A stretch of DNA of 64,000 bases from a bacterium (GCA_905221385.1 CAJNCV010000009.1:19037-83036), one strand, 5' to 3'; positions 8,247 to 15,999 are shown, counted from the first letter of the stretch. Numbers and translations are program-made. Notes: generated by a model not told the origin, from the sequence alone.

Positions 8247-9728
8247 ATGAGAGATTTATTATCGAAAAAAAGTCACAGACAATTAGAATTATTAGAATTA
8301 CTATTTGAAAACAAACGCTGGTTTCATATTTCAGAACTAGCAGAATTATTGCACTGCACAGAACGTTCTGTAAAAGATGACTTGTCCCATGTCAGATCTT
8401 CTTTTCCTGACTTGATATTTCATTCCTCAACAAATGGTATCCGTATCATTAATACCGATGATAGTGATATTGAGATGGTCTATCATCATTTTTTTAAGCA
8501 TTCAACTCACTTTTCAATTTTAGAATTTATCTTCTTTAATGAAGGATGTGATGCAGAGAATATTTGCAAAGAGTTTTATATCAGTTCTTCCTCTCTTTAC
8601 CGTATCATCCGTCATATTAATAAAATCATTAAGAAACAATATCGTTTTGAAATTAGCCTCAATCCAGTTCGAATCACTGGAAATGAGATTGATATCCGTT
8701 ACTTTTTTGCCCAGTATTTTTCAGAGAAATATTATTTCCTCGAATGGCCATTTGAAGATTTTTCAGTAGAACCCTTGTGTAAGATGTTAGCACTGGTCTA
8801 TAAAGAAACTGCATTCCCTGTCAATTTCGCAACTCAAAGAATGTTAAAATTGCTTCTGGTCACAAATTTATATCGCATAAAGCTTGGTCATTTCATGGAA
8901 GTTGAGAGAGATTCTTTTAGTAATCAATTGTTGGAATCGTTCATGCAGGCAGAAGAAATCGAGGACATTGTAGCGAGCTTTGATTCTGAATATCAGATCT
9001 CTCTGAATAAAGAAGTGCTAGGTCAACTGTTTGTATCCTATTTTCAAAAAATGTTTTTCATAGATGAAGAAGTATTTCTCAACCATGCAAAAACAGACAG
9101 CTATGTGAAAAAATCGTATCAGTTATTGGGAGATTTAGTGGATCAGGTATCAAGAGAGTATAATCTCCAAGTAGACAATAAAGAGAATCTGATTTGGCAT
9201 CTGCATAATACTGCACATCTGCATCGTCAGGAATTATCGACAGAGTTTATCCTATTTGATCAAAAAGGCAATACAATCAAGAACTTTCAAAATATTTTCC
9301 CTCGATTCGTTTCAGAGGTGAAGGAAGGGATTGAACACTATCTAGAGACTTTGGATATGGATCGTAGTTTAATGAAAGTCAATCATTTATCCTATACTTT
9401 TATCACCCATAGCAAACACTTAGTGCTAAATCTTTTACAAAACCAACCTAAATTAAAGGTTTTGGTTATGAGTAATTTTGATCAGTATCATGCAAAATCA
9501 GTAGCAGAGACACTTTCTTACTATTGCAGCAACAATTTTGAACTGGAAGTTTGGAGTGAATTAGAGTTATCACTTGAGTCTCTAAAGGAATCACCTTACG
9601 ACATCATTATTTCTAATTTTATTATTCCTCCTATTGAAAATAAGAGACTGATCTATTCCAATAATGTCAATACAGTCGCTCTCATCTCTTTGCTTAACGC
9701 AATGATGTTTATTCGATTAGACGAATAA
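8247..9728 (+). CDS. Mga-family transcriptional regulator (MgaSpn/MgrA type)
   Basis: A 493-aa virulence-type regulator. N-terminal HTH regions occur at about residues 15-60 (LELLFENKRWFHISELAELLHCTERSVKDDL) and 100-135 (ISSSSLYRIIRHINKII). A PRD-like middle follows, with an EIIB-like C-terminus (LKVLVMSNFDQYHAKSVAETLSYY). The length and position, divergent from the Gls24 operon, match pneumococcal MgaSpn (also called MgrA). It would act on its own operon region and possibly on distant adhesin genes. It is monocistronic, ending at a hairpin terminator. Confidence 0.88.
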   Translation: MRDLLSKKSHRQLELLELLFENKRWFHISELAELLHCTERSVKDDLSHVRSSFPDLIFHSSTNGIRIINTDDSDIEMVYHHFFKHSTHFSILEFIFFNEGCDAENICKEFYISSSSLYRIIRHINKIIKKQYRFEISLNPVRITGNEIDIRYFFAQYFSEKYYFLEWPFEDFSVEPLCKMLALVYKETAFPVNFATQRMLKLLLVTNLYRIKLGHFMEVERDSFSNQLLESFMQAEEIEDIVASFDSEYQISLNKEVLGQLFVSYFQKMFFIDEEVFLNHAKTDSYVKKSYQLLGDLVDQVSREYNLQVDNKENLIWHLHNTAHLHRQELSTEFILFDQKGNTIKNFQNIFPRFVSEVKEGIEHYLETLDMDRSLMKVNHLSYTFITHSKHLVLNLLQNQPKLKVLVMSNFDQYHAKSVAETLSYYCSNNFELEVWSELELSLESLKESPYDIIISNFIIPPIENKRLIYSNNVNTVALISLLNAMMFIRLDE

Positions 9729-9740
9729 CTAAGAATAACA

Positions 9741-9764
9741 AAAAAACGCTACGTAGTGTTTTTT
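9741..9764 (+). terminator. Terminator of the Mga-type gene
   Basis: Stem AACGCTAC / GTAGTGTT (one G-T pair) with flanking A-run and T-run, 12 bp after the stop codon. Confidence 0.75.
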
Positions 9765-9838
9765 GTTTTATAAGAAAAGAATTTCCTCTATACTCGACTC
9801 AGAATATCCTAAAAATCTTGTCATGTTTTTGTTTGGAG

Positions 9839-9900
9839 CAAGCAAAAAAGCCTTGATCTCAAGGCTTTTCCTGTTGTATCTAGATGCCCCCTGCATGGAT
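9839..9900. repeat. Left end repeat of the tRNA-Lys islet (attL-like)
   Basis: This 62-bp stretch is a diverged copy of 16000-16062. Both read CAAGCAAAAAA, then a CCTTG/CAAGG hairpin, CTGTT, and AGATGCCCCCT, then GGAT. The right copy is the true 3' end of tRNA-Lys plus its terminator. The left copy keeps only about 17 bp of tRNA sequence, with substitutions. This is the pattern left by site-specific integration into a tRNA gene. Confidence 0.75.
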
Positions 9901-10149
9901 TTGGAAAGGACCTTCATATTGAGAGTAATTAAAAATATTGAAATATAAGTGATTTTAGGGAAATACTTTTAGGTATTTTCAATGTCATGATTTAAAAATG
10001 GGGCAAAAGTGGGGCAATAAATGAATGTAAAATATGGGCAAGCTTCTTTATTAGATTGCTTCAAAAAAGCAAAAGAGCCATCAACTAGAAATAGCTGCTG
10101 GCTCTATTTTTGTATTTGTTGTTCCGTATTTGTTCCGTGAAATTCACGT
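9901..10149. other. Left islet end: integrase arm-type repeats and a terminator
   Basis: No gene is seen. Two direct TGGGGCAA repeats (9999-10006 and 10010-10017) mirror the pair at the right end of the islet and may be integrase arm sites. A terminator-like hairpin follows: AGAGCCA (10074-10080) with TGGCTCT (10099-10105) and a T-run at 10107-10111. Such hairpins often follow phage-type integrase genes, so this end may itself be a scar. Confidence 0.6.
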
Positions 10150-10551
10150 CTATTTTTCTCGAATCATGCCCACTCGTTTTTCGTCAAGATAGGAAAAATG
10201 ATGCTTACGATAGAGCTTATCTGCAGGAACTTTAGCTAGTAAAGTGATAAAACTACTCTCATGTGTGTTTTCATCAAACCACTAATCAATCATTTCCATA
10301 ATTCTATTTGCGATACCCCGTCTTTGGAACTTTTTATCTACCATAATATCGGATACGACAAAAGTGACACCGCCATCGCCAACAATTCTTCCTAGACCAA
10401 TGAGTTCATCATCTTCATAAACAGAAACTAAGAAAAGAGTTCCTTCAAGTGCCTTTTTAACTTCAGAATAGGGTTTAGTGCTATTCATTCCAGCGTTTAC
10501 TCTCAATTGATTATAAGCTTCAACGCTAGGGATTTTATGAGTAAATTCTAT
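10150..10551 (-). pseudogene. Broken GNAT acetyltransferase
   Basis: Read through, the frame encodes a complete GNAT N-acetyltransferase of about 133 codons, with FTHKIPSVEAYNQLRVNAGM at the start and the acetyl-CoA loop KKFQRRGIANRIM. Two defects are visible. A perfect GGAGG ribosome site (10561-10565) sits 9 nt before ATA (10549-10551), where ATG is expected. An in-frame TAG (10282-10284) interrupts the protein after MEMID, with homologous sequence continuing WFDENTHESSF. Translation from an internal TTG (10504-10506) would give only 74 aa. I infer an inactivated gene inside the islet. Its substrate is unknown. Confidence 0.85.
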
Positions 10552-10594
10552 AAAACGATTCCTCCAATAACTTTTTGTTTTTTATTTGTTACAA

Positions 10595-11371
10595 TCACAA
10601 CTCTTCGTAATCAGGATGGTCTTTGATATAGACTGCTGCGTAAATGGCATCTACTAAAACGGCTGGGAAAGCGAAGGCCATTAAAGCGCCAGAGAAAAAG
10701 CCGAAAATCATTTGTATGTAGTCTGTAATCACGGCAATGACCAATAAAATAAAGCCCAGGACTTTAGCAATATTGAAAAGAAGTTCTTTCTTCTTACTAT
10801 TCACCTCATACATTTCCCATCGATTGATCTTCCAAATTTTCCCTTGATTTTGAGGGAGGTAATACCATGCGTAAATGACGGTCATCACCACAAATAAAAT
10901 CACTATTGGAATGACATAAAATAACGTCAACTTGGACTCGTAGGGCTTTAACGCGCTGAAAGTTGTTTTATCATCGGTAACCATCAGTAGGAAGATAAAG
11001 GTAAAGGTGAGTATGATGGTCCAAACGACTAAGGCCACTAGAATATAAGTTAGAGACTTAAAGCGATTTATTAAAGGTGTAAAAAGTCCAAAGAGAAGGC
11101 TAACGATATTAATGATCGTCGCACTCAAGAATAGGACCTTAATAATCCCTATAGGGTCATTATACCCAGCAACAAAATATAGAAATGCAGTAAATGGAAG
11201 CATAAGCCAAGGGAAGAATTTAATGTACCCTAGGCTCACCTCATTCGTGATTAATGGACCATGGTACCGGTCGACAGCTTGATTGCTTCTTTGTTTTTTT
11301 GATTTCTTTTGTTTTCCAGAACCATGCATGGGTTGATGAGATTCTTTCTTTTTCAGTAAAAACTTTAACAT
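10595..11371 (-). CDS. Membrane protein of unknown function, islet-borne
   Basis: A 258-aa protein with a Lys-rich cytoplasmic N-terminus of about 50 residues (KQKKSKKQRS). Five or six hydrophobic helices follow, then an acidic end (KDHPDYEEL). I do not recognise a family. The start at 11371 (MLKFLL) is chosen because AAAGGA lies at proper distance; the in-frame ATG 15 bp upstream overlaps that site. It diverges from the HrtBA operon across 156 bp, with an extended -10 (TGGTATAGT, core 11409-11414) on its side. It could assist the exporter or its signalling, which is only positional inference. Confidence 0.75.
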   Translation of the reverse strand: MLKFLLKKKESHQPMHGSGKQKKSKKQRSNQAVDRYHGPLITNEVSLGYIKFFPWLMLPFTAFLYFVAGYNDPIGIIKVLFLSATIINIVSLLFGLFTPLINRFKSLTYILVALVVWTIILTFTFIFLLMVTDDKTTFSALKPYESKLTLFYVIPIVILFVVMTVIYAWYYLPQNQGKIWKINRWEMYEVNSKKKELLFNIAKVLGFILLVIAVITDYIQMIFGFFSGALMAFAFPAVLVDAIYAAVYIKDHPDYEEL

Positions 11372-11463
11372 TCTGTTTCCTTTCAAAAACTTGGATAAAT
11401 GTATTTCTACTATACCACAATCCTAGTGATGCGGTATCTAACAAACTCTCTTTATATTAATAA

Positions 11464-11496
11464 TGTCATATTCAGGTCATATAACGAGCGTATAAT
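11464..11496 (+). promoter_or_regulatory. HssR-box-like direct repeat and -10 of the hrt operon
   Basis: Two direct repeats, TGTCATATT (11464-11472) and GGTCATATA (11475-11483), recur with an 11-bp period and end 7 bp before a perfect -10 TATAAT (11491-11496). The would-be -35 (11468-11473) is ATATTC, so the promoter should need an activator. The staphylococcal HssR box, as I recall it, is GTTCATATT-N2-GTTCATATT with the same period and core. Confidence 0.75.
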
Positions 11497-11527
11497 GAAA
11501 ACTACCATTTGAAAAAGGAGCAAAAAG

Positions 11528-12619
11528 ATGAAAATTGCATGGAATGAAATTAAATACCAACCTAAAAAATTTATATTAATTGAGGTCCTGATTGTCATTA
11601 TGATGTTCATGGTCATTTTCCTATCGGGCCTAACAAACGGATTAGGGCGCATTATTATGGCGCAAGTTGATACGTTTGGGGACGTTCATTATATTCTTTC
11701 AAAGGATTCAGAAGGAGTGATTCCTTACTCAACCCTTACAAGCGAGGAATTAACGGAGATTGAAGAACTCCATTTAGAAAACGAAACGGGACTTGTGATT
11801 CAACGTTCTACGTTTATGAAAGAGGACGAGGAAGGTTCGCAAGATGTGACATTCTTTGCGATGGATACGTACAAGAACTTAACGATTAAGACAGAAGATG
11901 GGTATGTCGCAGCTGACTTATCTGAAAACGAAGTGATTTTAGATGAATCGTATAAAGCAAAAGGCATTCATGTTGGCGACACGATTAAAGACAAGTCTTC
12001 GGAAGTAATGCTTAAAGTAGTGGCCTTTGCCAAAGACGCAAAATACGGACATAGCTCAGTGGCCTTCATCAGCTCGAAAACACTCGAAGAAATGCGTCAA
12101 AAGAAAAATCCAAACTACACTTGGCAACCACAAGCCATCATCACAAGCCAAGCGGTAACAGCCGACGACTTATCCGAACAGTTGATGGTCTCAAACAAAC
12201 AACAAATCATTAATAAAATCCCAGGATACACTGCGACGAATATGATTTTAAAAACAATGACTTGGGTATTATTAATCGCATCAGCCGCAATTCTAGGAGT
12301 ATTCTTCTACATCTTAGCTTTGCAAAAATTAAAACAATTTGGTGTGTTAAAAGCCATCGGAATGTCTATGGGACAAATTACAAGAATCCAATTATCGCAA
12401 GTCGGAATTCTTTCCGTTATCGGGATTGGAATCGGACTAGGGCTTGCCTTAGCGTTGACGCCATTCTTACCAGTAAGCATGCCATTTTATATGCGAGCAG
12501 AAGATAATGCCGTGATTTCTGCAAGTTTTATCGTCATCTCGATTATTTGTGGCGCGTTATCTCTATTAAAAATTAAGAAAGTGGATCCAATCGAAGTGAT
12601 TGGTGGAAATGGTGAATAA
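11528..12619 (+). CDS. hrtB: HrtB-like FtsX-type permease (heme exporter)
   Basis: A 363-aa MacB/FtsX-type permease. It has one N-terminal helix (about residues 16-38, ending SGLTNGLGR), a large extracytoplasmic domain (about 40-235), and three C-terminal helices with the motifs FFYILALQKLKQFGVLKAIG and KVDPIEVIGG. From memory, these signature stretches are shared with staphylococcal HrtB, which extrudes heme from the membrane. A clear GGAG ribosome site precedes the ATG. It is followed at once by the ATPase gene and a two-component system. Heme as substrate is inferred from family likeness and the operator. An antimicrobial-peptide exporter is the main alternative. Confidence 0.78.
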   Translation: MKIAWNEIKYQPKKFILIEVLIVIMMFMVIFLSGLTNGLGRIIMAQVDTFGDVHYILSKDSEGVIPYSTLTSEELTEIEELHLENETGLVIQRSTFMKEDEEGSQDVTFFAMDTYKNLTIKTEDGYVAADLSENEVILDESYKAKGIHVGDTIKDKSSEVMLKVVAFAKDAKYGHSSVAFISSKTLEEMRQKKNPNYTWQPQAIITSQAVTADDLSEQLMVSNKQQIINKIPGYTATNMILKTMTWVLLIASAAILGVFFYILALQKLKQFGVLKAIGMSMGQITRIQLSQVGILSVIGIGIGLGLALALTPFLPVSMPFYMRAEDNAVISASFIVISIICGALSLLKIKKVDPIEVIGGNGE

Positions 12620-12620
12620 G

Positions 12621-13298
12621 ATGTCAGTGATTGAATTACAACAGATTAAAAAATCATACGCAGACGGCAATCAAATGCACGATGTGATTAAAGACTTAAG
12701 TTTAACCGTTGAACCGCAAGAATTTGTGGCTATTTTAGGTCCTTCTGGTTCAGGGAAATCAACGCTTCTTTCTATCGCAGGATTACTCTTATCTGCAGAT
12801 AGTGGTGAGATTATTATCGGCGGACAAAACTTAACAAATGTAAAACAAAGTGAATGGACGAAGAAAAGATTGGAGTTGCTTGGATTTATTTTCCAAGACC
12901 ATCAATTACTTCCATATATGACAATTGGGGACCAATTAGAAGTGGTCGCTAAACTAAAAGGGGAAAAAGACGCTGCGAAACGCAAAGCAGAAGTCAAAGG
13001 CTTATTAGCAGAACTAGGCATTGAAGATTGCTACGGACAACACCCAAATCAAATGTCTGGTGGACAAAAACAACGTGCTGCGATTGCGCGTGCGTTTATC
13101 GGAAACCCACAACTTATTTTAGCGGATGAACCAACTGCCAGCCTGGACCCAGAACGTGGTCAAGAGATTGCACAATTGATTCAACGCGAAGTGAAATCCA
13201 AACATAAGAGTGCCATTATGGTAACGCATGACCTCTCTGTGCTTGAATATGTAGATACCGTTTATGAGATGAAGAAAGGGAAGTTAGTTCGTCTGTAG
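12621..13298 (+). CDS. hrtA: HrtA-like ABC ATPase
   Basis: A LolD/MacB-class ATPase of 225 aa that would power the HrtB-like permease. Walker A GPSGSGKST is at residues 40-48, the Q-loop is FQDHQLLPYM, the signature is MSGGQKQR, and Walker B is LILADEPTASLD. The start is taken as the ATG at 12621, one base after the hrtB stop, with GGTGA as ribosome site. An ATG at 12609 inside hrtB is possible but badly spaced. Two ABC half-sites would dimerise with two HrtB subunits. Confidence 0.8.
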   Translation: MSVIELQQIKKSYADGNQMHDVIKDLSLTVEPQEFVAILGPSGSGKSTLLSIAGLLLSADSGEIIIGGQNLTNVKQSEWTKKRLELLGFIFQDHQLLPYMTIGDQLEVVAKLKGEKDAAKRKAEVKGLLAELGIEDCYGQHPNQMSGGQKQRAAIARAFIGNPQLILADEPTASLDPERGQEIAQLIQREVKSKHKSAIMVTHDLSVLEYVDTVYEMKKGKLVRL

Positions 13299-13336
13299 GC
13301 AGTTGTGCTATAATGTTACAGAAAGAAGGTGGAGCT

Positions 13337-14020
13337 ATGTTTAGAATATTAGTTGCTGAAGACGATCATGCGATTCGCACCTTAATTACAACCAAGTTAA
13401 AACAAGAAAATTATACGATTTATACAGCCGAAAATGGGGAAGAAGCCCTGTCCGTCATGGAAAAGCATCAAGTGGATTTATTAATTTCAGACATTATGAT
13501 GCCAGTGATGGACGGGTATTCCCTAGTAAAGGCGCTGCGAGAAACGAAACATACCTTGCCGATTTTAATGATTACGGCAAAGTCTCAGCTGGAGTCTCTG
13601 GAAGAAGCTTTTACACTCGGAGTCGATGATTATATGGTGAAACCTATTCGCTTAGAAGAGTTGGCTTTACGTGTTCGAGCGCTACTGAGAAGAGCGCAGT
13701 TGGAAACCGAGAAAGTCTTACGTTTTCCACATACGAAGCTCGACTACAACGCGTTAACCTTAACGGATTTAGAGACGGATACGGTTTATCAAATTCCGAA
13801 AAAAGAGTTTTATGTGCTTTATAAATTGCTCAGCAATCCAGAGAAGATTTTCACGCGTCTGGACTTGCTGGATGATATTTGGGGGATGGAAGAAGACTTC
13901 GATGAGCGATTGGTGGATGCGTGCATTAAACGGGTTCGCCAGAAGTTTAAAGACAATCCGGACTTTGATATTGTGACGATTAGAGGATTAGGGTATAAGG
14001 GGACGGTTAAAAATGGATAA
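13337..14020 (+). CDS. OmpR/PhoB-family response regulator (HssR-like)
   Basis: A 227-aa response regulator. The receiver domain has the acidic pair E8/D9, phosphorylation site D52 (SDIMMP) and K in VKPIR. The C-terminal winged helix includes KKEFYVLYKLLSNPEKIFTR and a terminal IRGLGYKG. Layout and several motifs resemble HssR. The start is the ATG at 13337, preceded by AAGGTGGAG. The gene overlaps the kinase gene by 8 bp. Its probable target is the direct repeat before hrtB, making an autoregulated operon. Confidence 0.85.
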   Translation: MFRILVAEDDHAIRTLITTKLKQENYTIYTAENGEEALSVMEKHQVDLLISDIMMPVMDGYSLVKALRETKHTLPILMITAKSQLESLEEAFTLGVDDYMVKPIRLEELALRVRALLRRAQLETEKVLRFPHTKLDYNALTLTDLETDTVYQIPKKEFYVLYKLLSNPEKIFTRLDLLDDIWGMEEDFDERLVDACIKRVRQKFKDNPDFDIVTIRGLGYKGTVKNG

Positions 14021-15062
14021 ACAAAAAGAATTACAGTTCCCGTTAAGAAACTACTTTGTATTTATGTTTTGTAGTGTTTTAGTGACGACGAGTATCATTG
14101 CCCTTATGACCGTGTTCGTGTTGAAACATTGGCTTCATGTAGAAGTGAGTTTTCAATCGTGGCTACTAATTTTTAGTTTTGTCATTATCGTTGTAGGAAG
14201 TCTTGCGATGTGGTACGGTTCGGTGCATTTAACACGGCCAATTTCGGAGTTAAATGAATCGGTAAAGGCGATTTCTAGAGGAGATTTCAACCGTAAGATT
14301 CCGCGTAAACCTTATCCTAACGATACTGCAAAATATCATAACGAGTTGGACCAGCTTTCTCAGCATGTGAATCAGATGGCGGAGGACTTGAAGCGGACGG
14401 ATGAACACCGCTCGGCATTTATCGCCAATCTGTCGCATGAATTGAAGACGCCGATTGCTTCCCTTGTTGGGGTAAGTGATTTGTTGGCCGATGAGAAATT
14501 AGATGAAACAACTCGTAAAGAATTGACGACTATCTTGCAGTCGGAGAGTTTGCGATTAAGTCGCCTGTGCAATGGGATTGTGACACTCACGAAGATGGAG
14601 CGCGATTTTGAACCGAAGAAAAAATCGGTTCATCTGGATGAACAGATTCGGCATGCCGTGATTTTGATTACGGAGAAGTGGAAGCAAAAAGAAATTGACT
14701 TGACGTTTACGAGTCAGCACGTTCATTGTGTGACGGATCCAGATTTAAGCATGCAAGTGTGGACGAATCTGCTTGATAATGCGGTGAAGTACTCTGGAGA
14801 TAGCGTGCATTTAACGATTGATATTCAAGAAGTAGATGATGCGGTTAGAGTCACGATTGCCGATAACGGAATCGGAATGAGTGAGGAAGATCAACGACAT
14901 ATTTTTGAGCAATTTTACCAAGTAGAAAGTTCTCATGTGCAAGAAGGGAATGGCCTCGGCCTTGCGATTGTTAAAACGATTGTAGAACGCCTCGGCGGAA
15001 CCATCACAGTAGAGAGTGAACTCGGAAAAGGTAGTGTGTTCCAAGTGGTGCTACCAAAGTAA
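14013..15062 (+). CDS. Sensor histidine kinase with minimal external loop (HssS position)
   Basis: A 349-aa kinase with two membrane helices (about residues 14-37 and 50-70) separated by only about 12 residues. A HAMP linker follows (LTRPISELNESV), then the H-box NLSHELKTP (His142) and a HATPase domain with DNAVKYS, DNGIGM and GNGLGLAIV. HssS proteins usually have a large extracellular sensor of more than 100 residues, which is absent here. The architecture instead fits intramembrane-sensing kinases that read membrane stress or a partner transporter. It is the last gene of the hrtBA-RR-HK operon. Confidence 0.85.
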   Translation: MDKQKELQFPLRNYFVFMFCSVLVTTSIIALMTVFVLKHWLHVEVSFQSWLLIFSFVIIVVGSLAMWYGSVHLTRPISELNESVKAISRGDFNRKIPRKPYPNDTAKYHNELDQLSQHVNQMAEDLKRTDEHRSAFIANLSHELKTPIASLVGVSDLLADEKLDETTRKELTTILQSESLRLSRLCNGIVTLTKMERDFEPKKKSVHLDEQIRHAVILITEKWKQKEIDLTFTSQHVHCVTDPDLSMQVWTNLLDNAVKYSGDSVHLTIDIQEVDDAVRVTIADNGIGMSEEDQRHIFEQFYQVESSHVQEGNGLGLAIVKTIVERLGGTITVESELGKGSVFQVVLPK

Positions 15063-15088
15063 AAATTAGCTGTTTGTTTTAGGAAAAG

Positions 15089-15116
15089 TTGACAGTCTTC
15101 TGATAAACGCTATAAT
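15089..15116 (+). promoter_or_regulatory. Consensus promoter of an islet leader RNA
   Basis: TTGACA (15089-15094), a 16-bp spacer and TATAAT (15111-15116). Both hexamers are perfect, and it is one of the strongest-looking promoters in the window. Transcription would start near 15123. Confidence 0.9.
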
Positions 15117-15180
15117 CATATTGAAGAATATTCATTGAGGGCAGAAAGGTTCCTGCCGCACCTCTTAGGAGGTACCTGAG

Positions 15181-15207
15181 ATGACGAGGTTACTGAACGT
15201 CCAATGA
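15181..15207 (+). CDS. Eight-residue leader peptide
   Basis: The ORF encodes MTRLLNVQ. A perfect AGGAGGT (15167-15173) ends 7 nt before the ATG, far better than most ribosome sites in this window. It includes an AGG codon and ends with TGA in the 3' arm of the closing stem, so ribosome position would change the fold. Translation is likely. A regulatory role is inference. Confidence 0.6.
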   Translation: MTRLLNVQ

Positions 15208-15216
15208 ATATAAGTA

Positions 15217-15248
15217 AAGGCAACTCATGCGAGTTGCCTTGTTTTTTT
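15217..15248 (+). terminator. Terminator of the leader RNA
   Basis: A perfect 10-bp stem AAGGCAACTC / GAGTTGCCTT with a 4-nt loop, followed by G and seven T. Confidence 0.95.
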
Positions 15249-15399
15249 GTTATGTGACTATTAGTCCGTCTCGCTCCGCAAGGTGCGAGACAAATAAAAC
15301 ACTCGCTATACGGGTGCGCGTCGAAGGTTATACCAAAAAAACTCCAAACGCGATACAATAAAGGTGTTCAAGCCAATTGTAAAGCGAAAGGAGAAAAAT
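15249..15399. other. GC-rich segment with hairpin, upstream of the integrase fragment
   Basis: No gene is seen. A stable hairpin GTCTCGC / GCGAGAC (15268-15274 with 15285-15291) has no T-run. The following CG-rich bases (to about 15325) differ in composition from both the islet and the host. A good AAAGGAG ribosome site ends the segment. It may be the upstream part of a resistance or plasmid gene that has been lost. Confidence 0.5.
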
Positions 15400-15960
15400 A
15401 TGGCACAAAAGGCACATTTTCTATTAAAAACAGGCATGAGGTTTGGAGAGTTAATAGCGTTAACTTGGAATGAAGTTGATTTTGATAGAGGACTGCTAAA
15501 AACATATAGGAGGTTTAATACCCTTTCTCATAAATTTGTTCCTCCAAAAAACAAAACGTCTATTCGGATAGTACCGATAGACGAAGAATGTATTAAGATA
15601 TTACAAGTTCTAAAAATTGAACAGGAGAAGGCTAATAAAGAGCTAGGAATCAAGAATAGGTATAATAAGATTTTTCAGCATTATGGATATATTCACTTGG
15701 TACCAGACATTGCAAGTGTCAATAAAGCTTTGAGTGTTCTTTTAAATGAATTAGATATTTATCCAATTATCACGACAAAAGGAGCACGTCATACCTATGG
15801 GAGCTACCTCTGGCACAAAGGATTTGACCTTGGAGTTATTGCAAAAATTCTAGGGCATAGAGATATTTCGATATTAGTAGAAGTGTACGGACACACTTTA
15901 GAAGAGAATATTTTTGAAGAATTTAATCAAATCAGAGATATTTGGAAAGATTGCTCATAA
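15400..15960 (+). pseudogene. Tyrosine integrase, catalytic domain only
   Basis: 186 codons encode only the catalytic domain of a phage/ICE-type tyrosine recombinase. The catalytic set is R14 (TGMRFGE), K52, K127-G-A-R130 (in place of the usual HxxR), H153 (LGHRD) and Y163 (VYGHT). The N-terminal arm-binding and core-binding domains, about 180 residues, are missing. A strong AAAGGAG site and ATG sit directly before the domain, which suggests a fusion of a foreign start region to the integrase remnant. It is probably inactive alone. It ends 40 bp before the right end repeat, the normal place for an integrase. Confidence 0.85.
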
Positions 15961-15967
15961 AAAAATG

Positions 15968-15987
15968 TGGGGCAAATGATGGGGCAA
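15968..15987. repeat. Right-end TGGGGCAA repeats (possible integrase arm sites)
   Basis: Two direct copies of TGGGGCAA (15968-15975 and 15980-15987) match the left pair at 9999-10017. Arm-type sites just inside each att core are normal for tyrosine-integrase elements. Use by this integrase is inference. Confidence 0.6.
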
Positions 15988-15999
15988 ATCAGTTATAGA

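Larger units (their letters stand above)
15123..15248 (+). ncRNA. Structured leader/attenuator-like RNA with short ORF
   Basis: A promoter, a short structured transcript and an intrinsic terminator lie within about 160 bp. A 10-bp closing stem (15128-15137 with 15202-15211) encloses hairpins GGCAG/CTGCC (15140-15144 with 15153-15157) and ACCTC/GAGGT (15160-15164 with 15169-15173). The second hairpin hides an AGGAGGT ribosome site. That site serves an 8-codon ORF which ends inside the closing stem. This resembles ribosome-controlled attenuators in front of antibiotic-resistance genes, but the gene that should follow is missing. I could not match it to a named RNA family. Confidence 0.7.

Noticed and set aside
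9763..9948. ORF of 61 aa after the Mga-type gene
   Set aside because: It runs through the terminator and the tRNA-like end repeat; it is explained by those features.
11528..15062. VexABC-VncRS-type or bacitracin (BceAB) system
   Set aside because: There is only one permease with a single FtsX domain and four helices, no membrane-fusion protein, and the conserved stretches and operator fit HrtBA better.
15123..15248. Known riboswitch (TPP, FMN, yybP, guanidine) or retron RNA
   Set aside because: No characteristic core motifs of these classes are seen and no reverse transcriptase is nearby; the leader-peptide ORF explains more of the sequence.
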